DNA from: Rutstroemia sp. NJR-2017a BVV2
Lineage: Eukaryota; Ascomycota; Leotiomycetes; Helotiales; Rutstroemiaceae
Assembly: GCA_002946415.1 (NCBI GenBank)
Contig: NJPS01000051.1
Span: 1,042,001 to 1,106,000 of the forward strand
DNA length: 64,000 bases
Direction: 5' to 3'
Shown here: positions 1 to 11,216 of the stretch, piece after piece
Position numbering within the stretch: the stretch's first letter is position 1
How the letters are laid out: the number at the start of each line of letters is the position of its first letter
Program-made: the position numbers and the translations under genes
Notes under the pieces: model-generated
What the model was told of the DNA's origin: nothing
Databases searched by the model: none
Seen by the model: only the letters and a program-made list of their open reading frames with translations

Positions 1-53
1 GCTTCAACCCCCACTGCATCATCACCATTTCTAAATTCATTTATTCTTTTTTT

Positions 54-1603
54 CTACCGGTCAACTTCTCCAAACACTGCAAAAACGTTAGCGACCAATG
101 ATATTGAACAAACCAAAAACACATTTCCGCAACTTACCCAAATCCATGGTTCCAATGATGGCAACTGCATCAGCCAACAAATGTCCTCTTGAGATCTGAT
201 CGAACCCTGACAAATGAGCAAATCCCGGAGCACGGATCTTGCATCGATATGGTCTTTCACTACCATCACTGACCACATATACACCCATCTCACCCTTCGG
301 AGCTTCGATTGGTGAATAAGTCTCTCCCGGAGGAACCGTGTATCCTTTGGTGAACAACAGGAAGTGATGGATAAGAGCTTCCATGTTTTCCTTCATGGCA
401 GCACGTGGCGGAGGAGAGATTTTGTAGTCTTCTACTTTGACAGGTCCAGGTGGCATTTTGTTTAGGCACTGATGGATAATTCGAAGCGACTGTCTGAATT
501 CCTCCATTCTGCACAAGTATCGGTCGTAGCAGTCACCATTAACTCCAACAGGTACATCGAATTCGACTTGATCATAAGCGTCATAGGGTTGGCTTTTTCT
601 TACATCCCATGGAACTCCACTACCACGAAGCATTACCCCAGAGAAGCCTAGGTTTAGGGCATCAGCGGCCGACACAACACCAATGCCTTTCGTTCGTCCA
701 ATCCAGATTCTGTTGTCAGTAAGTAGTTCCTCAGTCTCATCGATACGGTCGCCGAACTGAGTCGCCCATTGGTAGATATCGTCGAGGAGACCAACTGGGA
801 TATCCTGATGGACACCACCTGGACGGACATAGGCAGCGTGCAAGCGAGCACCTGATACACGCTCATAGAATTCCTGGGGAGAAATTAGCACCACAAATAT
901 AATTAAGTAGACAGACTAAATTGAATGCGTTGAATTTCATTACCATAAGCTTCTCACGTTCTTCGAACCCCCACAAGAAAGGTGTAAGAGCACCAACATC
1001 CATTGCGTGAGACAAGACAGACATGAGATGGTTCAAGATCCTGGTTATTTCTGCAAACATTGTTCGAATCCATTTCGCTCGCTCAGGAATCTCAACATTC
1101 AGCAACTTCTCAACCGCCAGGGAGTAACATTGCTCGTTAGTCATCATAGATACATAATCCAATCTGTCGAAATATGGTAAAGCTTGGAGATAAGACTTAT
1201 ATTCCATCAACTTTTCGGTTCCTCGATGCAACAATCCCACATGCGGGTCCGATCGAATGATTTCCTCTCCATTGAGCTCCAGAATCAAACGTAACACACC
1301 GTGAGCAGCAGGATGTTGAGGACCAAAGTTCACTGTGTAATGACGAATCTTTTTGTTCTCGACGCTCTCAGTACCCTGCGGGGTACCATCGATATTTGTT
1401 GTATTGTTCAGCTCACTAGGCTGGGAGAAGTGCTCATCGGTAGGAATCAGTCTTGTGCCTTCATATGTGTCTGCGTATCGTCGTGCTGGGATTGCGGAGA
1501 ATGCGCGGATTGGGGCTCGTGGAGTTGAGGTTGGAATAGTGGTGGGTCGCAGAGAGCATCTGGCAGCTCTGCGCCCGACGTGCCGAAAGATTGACGCAGC
1601 CAT
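54..1603 (-). CDS. nuo-49: NADH:ubiquinone oxidoreductase 49 kDa subunit (NDUFS2 type), mitochondrial
   Basis: Core peripheral-arm subunit of respiratory complex I; with the PSST subunit it forms the quinone-binding pocket in the mitochondrial matrix arm. Exons are 1603-944, 873-138 and 76-54 (472 aa), joined by 70-nt and 61-nt introns with good GT/AG ends. The N-terminal ~45 residues are Arg/Ser/Ala-rich with few acidic residues, as in a matrix presequence. The family signature [15 protein letters not shown] follows, then [10 protein letters not shown], and the conserved C-terminus GTMDLVFGEVDR is completed only by the 23-nt last exon. Length matches the fungal family (about 470-480 aa). The ATG at 1603 is the first in frame. 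The start faces the AC40 gene 323 bp away, so the two probably share a promoter region. Identification is very secure. Confidence 0.96.
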
Positions 1604-1926
1604 TATAGACACAGCGAGGAGTTCTGGTATCTACCCAGATCTCAATGCTATGTTAAAAGACTAGAGAGTGGAGAGTAAAGGCAGAGGGCTCGAGGAAGGT
1701 TTGCCTCTTCAAACTATCTAGATGATGTTCATGACTTCCACTTTAGCTCGGATCTCTTGTTTAGCTTTGTTAATTTCAATGTGCTTCTGATTGGCCAACA
1801 GAATCGACAAGGTTCGGAACCGGATATTTTTACGCCGACTATCTCAAAATTTATTTTTTTGAACTTCTCGAAGCTTTGCGACTGAGCGAAAGACCCCGCG
1901 ATCAATTGCTTCAAATATTATAGAAA
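1604..1926. promoter_or_regulatory. Divergent promoter between complex I 49 kDa and AC40 genes
   Basis: This is the 323-bp spacer between two start codons pointing away from each other. It must hold both promoters and 5' leaders. I see no clear TATA box or named site, so the assignment rests on position alone. Confidence 0.5.
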
Positions 1927-3129
1927 ATGGCACCTTTACCACCAGTACAACCTCCTAGAGAGTGGACTGCAGAAGAGCTACATGCCAGAAAGGTATATCA
2001 TTTCTCCCTGCTTGTTTAAGCTCACTCTAATGCTTCACAGATTGTAGGAGTCAACGCAGAAACCGTCACAAACATTTCCTCCAACGATTTCCCAGGTCAT
2101 TGGCCGAACGAAGATCATTCTTGGGACAAGAGTAGATTCCAAGAGAGTTTCCAGGTACAATTCCACCACAATGAACCGCTCCTCTCCTCATTTTCTCTTA
2201 TTGGAATCGACGCGGCTGTCGCAAACGCCTTTCGTCGAATCCTCATTGCCGAAATCCCTACTCTTGCGATCGAATACTGCTTTGTTAAGAACAACACATC
2301 CGTAATTCAAGATGAAGTTTTATGCGCTCGTCTTGGTCTGGTTCCTTTTAAAGGCGGAAAGAAAGGACTCTTGGATTTCATGAAATGGTTCAAAAAGCCG
2401 GACGAAGACACAGCAGAGGACGAACGTTTCCATTCGTCTTTCGATCACAACACCATCCAGTTATCCCTCAAAGTCGAATGCACAAGAAATAAAGATGCCG
2501 AGAGGGGCGAAAAAGATCCAACGAAATTATACCACAATGCGCACGTATACGCAAAGGACATCGTATTCACACCTTTTGGGCGACAAAGCGAATTCTTCAG
2601 TGGAGAAGATGCGATCAGAAGCCCCAATCCTGATATTCTTATCGCAAAGCTGAGGCCAGGGCAGTGTATCGATATTGATATGCATGCGATCAAGGGTGTG
2701 GGTAGAGATCATGCTAAATTTTCGCCTGTAGCTACGGCTTCGTATCGATTGCTGCCAGTGATTGACATTACACGACCGATACTGGGCAAGGATGCCGAGA
2801 AATTCGCAAAATGCTTTCCAAAAGGAGTTATTGGCTTAAAGAAGGTATCTGCAGAGGAGGCGAAGAGGCAAGGCAGTGGCTACGAGGGACATGAAGGCGA
2901 GAAGAAGGCGGTTGTAGAGAACGCAATGAGGGACACAGTCAGCAGGGAATGCTTGAGGCATCCCGAGTTCGAGGGCAAAGTTAAATTGGGCAGAGTAAGA
3001 GATCACTTCATCTTCAGTGTGGAGAGTCTAGGCCAATGGGACAGCGACGAGCTATTTTTGGAATCAGTTAAGACACTCAAAGTAAAGTGTCAGGCACTGA
3101 AGAAGAATCTGGAAAATATGGCGAGATAA
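1927..3129 (+). CDS. RPC40: DNA-directed RNA polymerases I and III subunit AC40 (RPAC1)
   Basis: Alpha-like subunit shared by RNA polymerases I and III; it pairs with AC19 to seed polymerase assembly in the nucleus. Exons are 1927-1992 and 2041-3129 (384 aa) around a 48-nt intron. The hallmark alpha-motif segment GIDAAVANAFRRILIAEIPT is followed by NNTSVIQDEVLCARLGLVP, then by the long insertion and second dimerisation segment (FSPVATASYRLLP) typical of AC40. The sequence before the alpha motif reads through without a stop, so only one intron is needed. Yeast AC40 is 335 aa; the extra length is mostly in the middle and C-terminal part. It converges on UBA3, 259 bp away. Confidence 0.95.
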
Positions 3130-3388
3130 TGAATGTGTGTGGAACGAAGATAATGTCAACAATATGCATTGGCGGAGTTAGGGTCTGGCGTTGGTGGGCT
3201 CATCAAAAGGTAGATTGGTCATCTAGAGCTTCTTACTATCCAGATTGAAGCCTATTACTTGATGATATACTTCTTTATCTTTGCAACTCCATTCGTGATT
3301 ATGCAACATGCAAGAACTTCCTAAACCCCAAGGCGCTAAATTGCTTCAATTTGCTCGTCAATCATTACTTTTTCGGAATGTAAGAAGA

Positions 3389-4958
3389 TCAATTATCCTT
3401 CGTCGCAGTAGCTTCAAAGCTTTTGGAAAAGTTCACTCTGTACTTAAACATTACCGAGCCTAGAGAAGGATCCGTAACCGCAATCTCATCTCCAGCGCCG
3501 ACCAGGTCTCCCATCTTTTTCGTCAAATTGTGCTCCGTCTTCACGCGCAAGCTTTCCGGGCTCTGCATGTATAATGACTTGTTCTCAGCCGAACGAATAG
3601 ACGGCTTCTTTAGCTGCGCTTCTGGTCTAGCTGCCAAAGAATCAATGAATTCTTGGAGAGTGATATTCGGGTCGATGCTCAAGCTCCGAGCCAGGTTTCC
3701 GCAGACGGGACAATCATCTTTCTTCTCGTGCTTGAACGTGTAAGTATAGATGCTGTCATTTCCGCTGTACATCATGTAGTTTTCCTCGAGACCAAGTGAT
3801 GGATTTGTAGATGTTGCGATCTTGAAAGCCTCATTACAACAACTAGCAGCAATAATTGCATTCGTTGAAGCAATTGCAGGGATAATGTTCTTGACAACTC
3901 CTTGAGTCAGGGAATAGGTAACCCCAGATATTTTGAACTCCTCCGCTCGTGCCAGGGCCTTCTTATACAGCCAGGTGATGTGCTCTGGGTCATCATTATC
4001 TAGTTTGGGAAAAGGCTTCTCTTGCTCCCATGCCATGATATGGGCCCATTCTATACAATGCTCAGGTTGACGCGGGATAGTTGCGAGGGTGCAGAGAGGA
4101 ACGGCAGCTCGAGGCGCGTGCATGTCGAGTTGACATTCAATGCAAGAGGTTAGAGTGGGGAAGATGACACGAGACTGTCCCTTGAAACCTGATCATCTAT
4201 TAGCCACGGCGCCATGTTCTAAGAATCGATTCCTCAAACCTTCGGTGCCTCCATCAATCAATGGCTTCAAACTCTCTGGGTTTTCCATATCAACCATATC
4301 AACCAAGGTCGAGTTGATCCATCGCCGAGCTTCAATGCTGTCCAGCCCGCAAACCACAATATTGAACTGCATATAGAACCCCTCATCTTTGTCTTGGATT
4401 TTACAATTGTGTGGTACAATCGTGACACCCTTCACCCGTTTCTCTACGAATTTGGCTGCAACTTCGGCTTTCGATTTCCCAACATCGCTGTGACGGAATA
4501 AAAATTGTCGATTGAGGTTAGACACATCAATTGTATCTAATAGACACTGTTAGGATGAATGACTTCGAGTATGCGATGCATCTTACCCATATCTATTACA
4601 TGTATAGTCTTGAATCCTGAAAGTGCCAGATTCTTCAATATCTCACACCCAAGACCTCCAGCGCCTCTGCCTTCTTATTAATATATTGAGCAAGTCTGCA
4701 ATTCTTTAGGCAACCAACATTACCCTGTAGAATATGTTAACAGAAGATTCGACGATTGAGTATTCAAACCCACAGTATTTTCATTCCATCAATAAAACCT
4801 GCCGCCTCCTCACTGCCATCAAATTCTTCTGGCGTAAAAGGTCCTGGGTTCCGACGGATACTGTCCAGATATGACCTTTGCGGAGTTAGCTATGCTTTAT
4901 GGGGAAGACAGTCTCGTGCATACCATCGCGACGGAGCTGAATGATCTGAAGATATCAT
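3389..4958 (-). CDS. UBA3: NEDD8-activating enzyme E1 catalytic subunit UBA3
   Basis: Catalytic half of the NEDD8/Rub1 E1: it adenylates NEDD8, holds it as a thioester and passes it to UBC12 for cullin activation. Exons: 4958-4924, 4875-4774, 4724-4719, 4666-4587, 4536-4240 and 4188-3389 (439 aa). The nucleotide-binding motif [13 protein letters not shown] is read only if a 6-nt exon is included. Further marks are [10 protein letters not shown], the zinc pair C189/C192 with a later CPVC, and the catalytic Cys206 in [19 protein letters not shown]. The C-terminal E2-binding ubiquitin-fold domain is present. Donors of the microexon intron (GTTGGT) and of the next-to-last coding intron (GTTTGA) are weak, but phase and conservation demand them. 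It starts 265 bp from TEL2, divergently. Confidence 0.92.
4719..4724 (-). other. UBA3: Predicted 6-nt microexon of UBA3
   Basis: The exon GGTAAT lies between a 49-nt intron (4773-4725, ending in CAG) and a 52-nt intron (4718-4667, starting GTTGGT and ending in CAG). Joining CT|GGTAAT|A gives Leu-Val-Ile in front of GAGGLGCE, exactly what E1 enzymes have. No other combination of nearby donors and acceptors kept both phase and motif. Skipping it would stay in frame but delete two residues of the nucleotide-binding strand. Confidence 0.75.
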
Positions 4959-5223
4959 TTTTACGTAGTGAGAGACAAAAAGTTTGTATCTGGAAAGCTA
5001 GAGAGGAGAAGAAGGAGATGTGGAAAGATGATAGTATATAAGTGTTGGTGATGGAGGACCTGCTTATCGACCTGCAGGAGCTTCAAGGATAGCAACAAAT
5101 AGGCGCTATCATAGGCGCGTTTAGCGCTATTCTTTGTAGCCTGCTTTGCTGCAGCGCACATATATCACTTGGAATTTCCGGGGACAATGGAAAACAACCC
5201 AAAATCATTCGGATTCTGGTATA
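4959..5223. promoter_or_regulatory. Divergent promoter between UBA3 and TEL2
   Basis: This 265-bp spacer between opposite start codons must contain both promoters. I recognise no specific factor site in it. Confidence 0.45.
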
Positions 5224-8200
5224 ATGGATGGTTTACTTACACCAGTGAGTATAACCTACAAAAAACAAGAGCAAAAAGAAGAAGATGCTCTTGTGGAAGC
5301 TTCAACACCATCACCACTATCCGCACCTCAAAATGAGGCTCATGTGCGGCCCTGTCATATACGTACTGCTGGCGACGCCCTTGAGGTACTGCGCAATCAA
5401 CCTAGTTTTGATGACCTGGGTTTGAGTTTGGAATTTCTCGATAAAGATAAAACCTTTAGAATTACTACTCCCGGGCCGGTGGCTGCTCAGCTTGTCCATG
5501 CTCTTGTATCTGAGGTGATCCCCAATTATTGGAGTATTCTTTATGGTGACACGAGCGCACCGAAGAAGAATAAGGTGCCTGGGAAATCTCAAGAGATCGA
5601 ATTACTACTGAGTTCCGTACGTAGTATCACGGGTCTTAATGCGATATTACTAGGTTTGAAACAACTCATCCAGCAGTCAAAGGAAAGCAAGAAGAAGATA
5701 GGTGGTGAGTCTGGATCAAATCAACGCAATTGCCTAAATTGGCGAATTTTGCTACTGGAACCCTTCTAACACCTTCTAGGCCCGAATATCTTGCAAAATC
5801 TTAGAATTTTATTACAACTTTGTTCCGAGGTTCTCAAAGGAAACACCACTATCGAGAAGATCTGGAAGACAATTCAAGAAGCATCCGCAGCGCCGGGTAA
5901 GCAAAAGGCTTTATGGCAGGAGTTTTTGAACTTGGTAGGAAGTGGGAAAATCGTGGGAATTACGGCTGAAGCAGAAGCTATTTCTAATGAGCTCAGCAAT
6001 GACCCCTACGAGAGATATTGGGTAGCTGACAGCGGTTCTTACAGCCGATGGCTCGGTCAGAATGTAAGTCTTTGGGGGAGAGCTCTTGGGAACAATTCTG
6101 GACAAGCATGGAAATGCTGTAGCGAACTACTTGGGAAAGCGCTGCGCCTTGGGCATCCTGGTGAGAACACGTTCTACTGAGAAGACCCGGGACTACAACT
6201 AATACCAAGTAGACAACATTGCCAAAGAACTCTTGGATTCGATGCTTTTGCAACAGGAGACAGATGTTGGCCAGTTTTTGAATATTTTCTCACACCTTCC
6301 GAGCCTTGAACAGCGTAGCTTGTTATACACCTTCCTGAAAATATTATCACGAGATAACTTATCACTGGACATCACATCCGAGGATGATTCCCAGTGGTGG
6401 CAAGCCAATATGGCTGTCGTATCTGCCGCAGCCAAGCTCCTTGATGTGTTGATCGCTGGTGACGAAATACGGAAAAATTTCCTTATCTCCTGGCTGACGA
6501 ACTCTTCGGGTGCGGGGATAGGTGAAGGCATAGCTATTAGACGTGCGGCTATAGCAGCACTTTCTAACAACAAAAAAGATATTGAGATGGTATTGGAAAA
6601 GAGCTTGAGTCAATTCGGAGATCAGCTGTACATCAGGCATGCTCCTACCCTGCAACAAGAAGGTACGATTCTCCGGCCATTCAATGAGTAGTCAACGCTA
6701 ACCTGCTCCAAAGTTCATGCCCAAGTTCTTCTCTTATCGGCGGGATATGTTCACAGGATGGCACCACTTCGACTCACAATGATCATGAGAACTGGGTCCC
6801 ACTTGAGTGTAGTCTCAAATAGATTGTCTGCATCTTCACTTAGAGCACGGTTCTTAGGAATGGTTGTTGGAGAAGCTTTGTCGAGTCTGGTCGATAAAGG
6901 AGACAAAGTTATGGACTTCAAGATGGAGGAAACTAAGACTTCTGAAGCCAAATGGTACAAGAGCTTGGTGGACGTGAAGGACACAATCGGGAGTCTTGAG
7001 GCTCTCAGGTCGAAATTCGTGCCAAAGTCGCCAAAATCAACGAGGCACACAACCAGCAAATCTACCACCAAACCAAACCCTCTACAAGGTAGCACAAAGA
7101 TCCTATCAATCGAAGAGGTTGACGATGACGATGAAGTGTCATCAGATGACGGCCTTACTCCGTATGCCAAACCGGATTCTGATGCAGAGGATTCTGATGA
7201 AGATCCAACACTCGTCACCAGGAACAAGCCAACAGCTCCAGTCTACATTCGCGATCTCATCACATATCTCCGAGACACCGAGAACTACGATCGTCAGAAA
7301 CTAGGTTTAATGACTGCGCCCTCCTTGATTCGACGAAAAGCGAATTTCGGCACGGAAGTGAGTTCTCATGCTGAAGAAATTGCCACACTTCTCGTGGGCC
7401 TCCAAGACAAGTATGAGATTGAAAACTTCCAAAGCTTGCGACAGCAAGGAATGATTGCCATACTTGTTGCGCTTCCCGAGAAGATGGGACCGTGGTTCTC
7501 AAAGACATTCTTCGATGGTGATTATTCGATATCTCAACGCGCGTCGATACTCACGACACTCGGACTCGGAGCCCGAGAACTTGGGGGACATGGTTCGGAA
7601 GATAAAAATGTAATCGAAAATACATCTCCGACTTTCCCATCAAAGATGCTCCCCGAAAATATGCACAAATACTACACAAACGCAAATACCAAAAATGCGA
7701 AAACCATAAAGTCATCATCTAGCAAACTGGACACACCTCTTAACGCCGTCGATACCCTCTCCGAAACCCTCCAAACCACCATGCTCGCTCCGCTGGCTAC
7801 TTCCGCTGCGGACACGCTCACCGGCCCCAACATCCTCAAAGTCCGTACCTTCTCCTCCCGCCTCGCCGTCGAAAAAGCCCGCAAAAAGCCCATCCCTAAC
7901 ACCCTCGCGACCATGCTCTCGCAGTCCTTCTTCTTCCCGCTCACCGGCCGCTTCTTCGTGCACCTCAAAGCATACGGGTCTACCTCCGCGTCCAACATCA
8001 CTTTCCACCCGTATCTGCTCTCTCTGTTTCTGAAAACCCTCGCGTTGATGCTGCATGCGTCGGGGCCCTCGACGCTCAGTCTGCCGCAGATGACGAGCGA
8101 GTTTTGGGATCTGTGTCTGAGCTTGAGGGGCCAGGCGAGGGGCGATTCAAGTGTGCAGGAGGGGCTGCTGTTTGCGTTTATGACCATCCTGGAGATGAAT

Positions 8201-8410
8201 GAGGGGGATTTGAGGGCCGTGGCGGAGAGACATGGGAGGGAGTTAGTGGAAACGAGGGAGTGGGTGGAGGGTGTATTTGGAGGTCTGGCAGGTGGGAGTG
8301 AGGAGGATGAGAAAAGGAGAATGCTGGCTGCGGGAGTGTTGGTTAGGATTGGCGAGTGTGTGGAGAAGTATCAGAGGCTTATGATTGGGGATTTGGCTGG
8401 AGGGTTTTGA
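5224..8410 (+). CDS. TEL2: Telomere length regulation protein TEL2 (TELO2)
   Basis: Scaffold of the TTT (Tel2-Tti1-Tti2) complex, which with Hsp90 and R2TP matures PI3K-like kinases such as ATM/Tel1, ATR/Mec1 and TOR. Exons: 5224-5704, 5780-6160, 6213-6662 and 6714-8410 (1002 aa). The first donor is taken as GTGAGT at 5705; GTGGTG at 5702 is also in phase. Helical-repeat N-terminal two thirds are followed by an acidic linker, then the most conserved block (about residues 610-735) with HAEEIATLLVGLQDKYEIEN, MGPWFSKTFFDGDYSISQR and LTTLGLGARELGG, diagnostic of the Tel2 C-terminal domain. The linker has two DSD clusters around S593 and S598, like the CK2/PIH1-binding site of human TELO2. Third-position GC rises in the last 700 bp. 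Confidence 0.93.
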
Positions 8411-8689
8411 ATACTGCACTGGTAGAATAAGTGTTGATATGAAATGATTATCAACGTAGTCAATTTGCTTGGTCGCTTTAGGTTAGAAGCCATCTTTTGC
8501 ACTGATGCCTCTCCGCTCTCCTGTCCACTTTAAGAAGGGAACGGAAAGCTAGATGCTCGGTAATGCAAGCAGAGCAAATATGTACATAAATAAGTTGAAT
8601 TAAATATCGACAAATACCGCGCAACGCCATCACCGATTCATTAACCACCCCATCCCTCATTCACCCTCTCTTTCCCCTCAACACCCCAC

Positions 8690-10208
8690 CTAGCCCCTCA
8701 TAATCTCCCTCGCCCTCTCCAACTGCGCCGGCAAATCCTCATCCCAGATCCACTTACACCTCTGATCCAACCTCTCCCTAATCTTCTGCAAATCCATGCC
8801 CAACTCCTCATCCTCAAACTCGTAGATGGAAGCCGCCTCTCTACTTGTAGTAACGACTTTCTGACTGCGCGGTCTCCGCACTGCATCATAAGCATAGAAT
8901 GTCTTTTCGATATCTTTCGCGTCAGAGATATCGCCCAGGAGGTTCGACAGAACAAAGGCGTCTTCAATGGCTTGCCCGGCTCCGGCGCCTTGGTGAGGTG
9001 TGGATGCGTGCGCGGCGTCGCCGAGGAGTGCGATCCGCTGTTTGTAGTAGGTTGGGGCTGGGGGGTGGTCGAAGAGGGCCCAGACGTCGGGTTTTTGCAT
9101 GAGCTGGGGGAGAAGGCATGTTAGGATAATGGAACAGCGAAAGATGATCTGTGGTGGACTTACTGAAAGAACATGTTTGACGTCTTTGCCCCAGCCTTTG
9201 AAGTCTTCAAACATGTCTGACTCCTTCATTGGGAGGACCCAGTTCTCGTTCTCCCATTTTCTGTCTCTCTTTGTCTGGAAAGCAACCACGTTCATGGTTT
9301 CTCCCTTTTCGATTGGGAAGGTCAAAATCTAAGTCAGGATTAGCTGGAAGTTTGGGCTGGGCAGGACAGTGATCCTTACATGTCCGTGGTGGCCCAAGTA
9401 CATTTGACTATTCCTAGCTAACTCATCACCAACGACCTCAACCGCTTTCTCCATCGGAACCAAACCTCGGTAGGCATATTTCCCTGTGAATTGCGGAAGC
9501 GTTGCAGGATGATTCTCCCCCAAAACAATGCGTCTCGTACTAGATTTCACACCATCACAACCAATGACAGCATCAGCTTCGGCCGTCGTCCCATCTCGGA
9601 AAGTGAGCTGCAGCCTGCCTCCCTTCTCTTCAACGTTCTGAAGTCTTTTCCCAAATTGAGCATTTTCAACTGGGATCAATTTTACCAACTCATCTAGGAA
9701 ATGAGCTCGATGCACTGACGCCTGTCCCACGGGCGCAGCAATGACTTTTGTTAGGTATTCTCCCTCCTTGGCTGGAGGTTGTTTTCCTTCGAGGTCTTTC
9801 CACCCCTCCTCGGTCATACCCATACGGAAGTCAAACCAGACGTCCTTTTTCTCGGGGTATGCATTGCTTGTGACGCAATTTTCAAATCCTTTCTGGATTG
9901 CTGGGTCAATCAGAGCCATTGCTCGGATGGAGTTTGGTCCGAATGAAACTCCCGCGCCCTATAGATTGTTAGTCTTACGACGTGCTATAGGTGTTGAGGG
10001 TAGTCGTGCAATTTCAGCAAATGCAGGCGCGGATTCGTAGATTGTGCATGGTATGTCTTGATGCAACAATCCGATTCCCATACAGAGGCCGCCAATTCCA
10101 CCGCCTAATTGTTGTTAGAGGGGGTTCGTGAAATACATTAGGGGGTAGTATAGGCATACCAATTACAGCTACATGGAAAGGCTTCTTGGGTTCTTCGGTG
10201 GAGGACAT
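8690..10208 (-). CDS. FAD-dependent monooxygenase, salicylate hydroxylase type
   Basis: Class A flavoprotein monooxygenase that would hydroxylate a small aromatic acid using NAD(P)H and O2. Exons: 10208-10160, 10104-10010, 9958-9380, 9328-9164 and 9103-8690 (433 aa). The FAD dinucleotide motif VAVIGGGIGGL spans intron 1. The DG motif is VIGCDGVKSSTRR, and the GD motif IALLGDAAHASTPHQGAGAG binds the FAD ribityl chain. Family length (about 400-440 aa) is matched. Intron 2 (10009-9959, 51 nt) begins GCACGA rather than GT but has a perfect GACTAAC branch and TAG end. There is no signal peptide, so it is probably cytosolic. Fungal members act on salicylate or other phenolics; the substrate cannot be read from sequence. 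It converges on TEL2. Confidence 0.88.
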
Positions 10209-10712
10209 TGTGACAGGATGACAGTATGATAGTATGTGCAATACGTGAAGTATGTAAATCTTACAGGACGAAAAGTCTAAAAGCAGGTAGTTGAGGGTAA
10301 GTCTAAAGTGTGATGGAGAATGACTTTCGAGAAAGGGAGTTATGGATAGTGTATAAAAAGATCCAAGCAAGGTGGATTGTCCCAACTCAGGCCGTCACAA
10401 CCATGATCCGAACTTGGGAAGCAATCGCTTCTTCTCGTCAGCCTGCAGGTAATGGAGTGAGACCCTTCAACGCCTCCGATCCGAAGAAATGTAAAGCCCT
10501 CGTCCAATCACACAACTCATACAAATGCCGAATTCAGTGCCGGATAAAGAGCTGTCTAACGGCAATAAATCCTCTTTTACTTCCTTCCCACACTGCTAAA
10601 TCCCATGTCTCACACCACTAAAGGCGATAAACTTCCCGAAACTTCGGTCCATTTTTAGCGTCAAGTGGGCGAATGCACAGCACAGATGACGTCCATATTT
10701 GCAAACACGCCG

Positions 10713-10748
10713 GAAGCTTGAGAAGATATAGAAGCTTGAGAAGATATA
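10713..10748. repeat. Perfect 18-bp tandem duplication
   Basis: Two identical head-to-tail copies of GAAGCTTGAGAAGATATA occupy 10713-10730 and 10731-10748 in the spacer upstream of both the monooxygenase and WSS1 genes. Confidence 0.95.
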
Positions 10749-10918
10749 TGTAGAGATACTCTTCGAGCATGAGCACTGTGGATGCGCATACGTATGAATT
10801 GGAGAGAAGGTTGACGAAGGTTGAATGGAGGCCTGCAACTCCCTCAATTGTCCCTGCAGCGCTCGGGCCTCTCGGGGAGTTAAAGACTTCAAGCTGAGGG
10901 CATGAAGATGCAGGATCT

Positions 10919-10935
10919 CATAAGAACTTCTTATG
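10919..10935. promoter_or_regulatory. 17-nt perfect palindrome with AGAA-C-TTCT core
   Basis: CATAAGAA-C-TTCTTATG is a perfect inverted repeat with a one-base centre. It resembles a dimeric activator site, or a heat-shock-like GAA/TTC pair with one base less than the usual spacing. It lies about 280 bp upstream of the WSS1 start codon. The binding factor is unknown. Confidence 0.4.
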
Positions 10936-11216
10936 TTGACTACACCTTTTCGCCTATCCGAGGTTCATAAAACACAAGATCTGAAGCATTGAACATCATC
11001 AATAACTCACAAGCAGAACATTCTGAAGCGTTAGGTAAGCCAACTATTCAGCACGTGATAGCGTGTGCCGAAATCGCGTCATCATTTCCTTATCGGTTAT
11101 CGATTCTCTAGGCGGGTGCCACCACAACAGCAATCGAGGCAACGATGACAGTCTCTATACGATAATCGCTCCCAGTCAGCCAGAACTACTTCCCACACCC
11201 GTATCTCCAATTCAAC

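Larger units (their letters stand above)
10209..11216. other. Intergenic region between divergent monooxygenase and WSS1 genes
   Basis: About 1 kb with no credible gene on either strand. It holds both promoters, a perfect 18-bp tandem duplication (10713-10748) and a 17-nt palindrome (10919-10935), listed separately. Short open frames here have no ATG-supported, gene-like composition. Confidence 0.6.
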
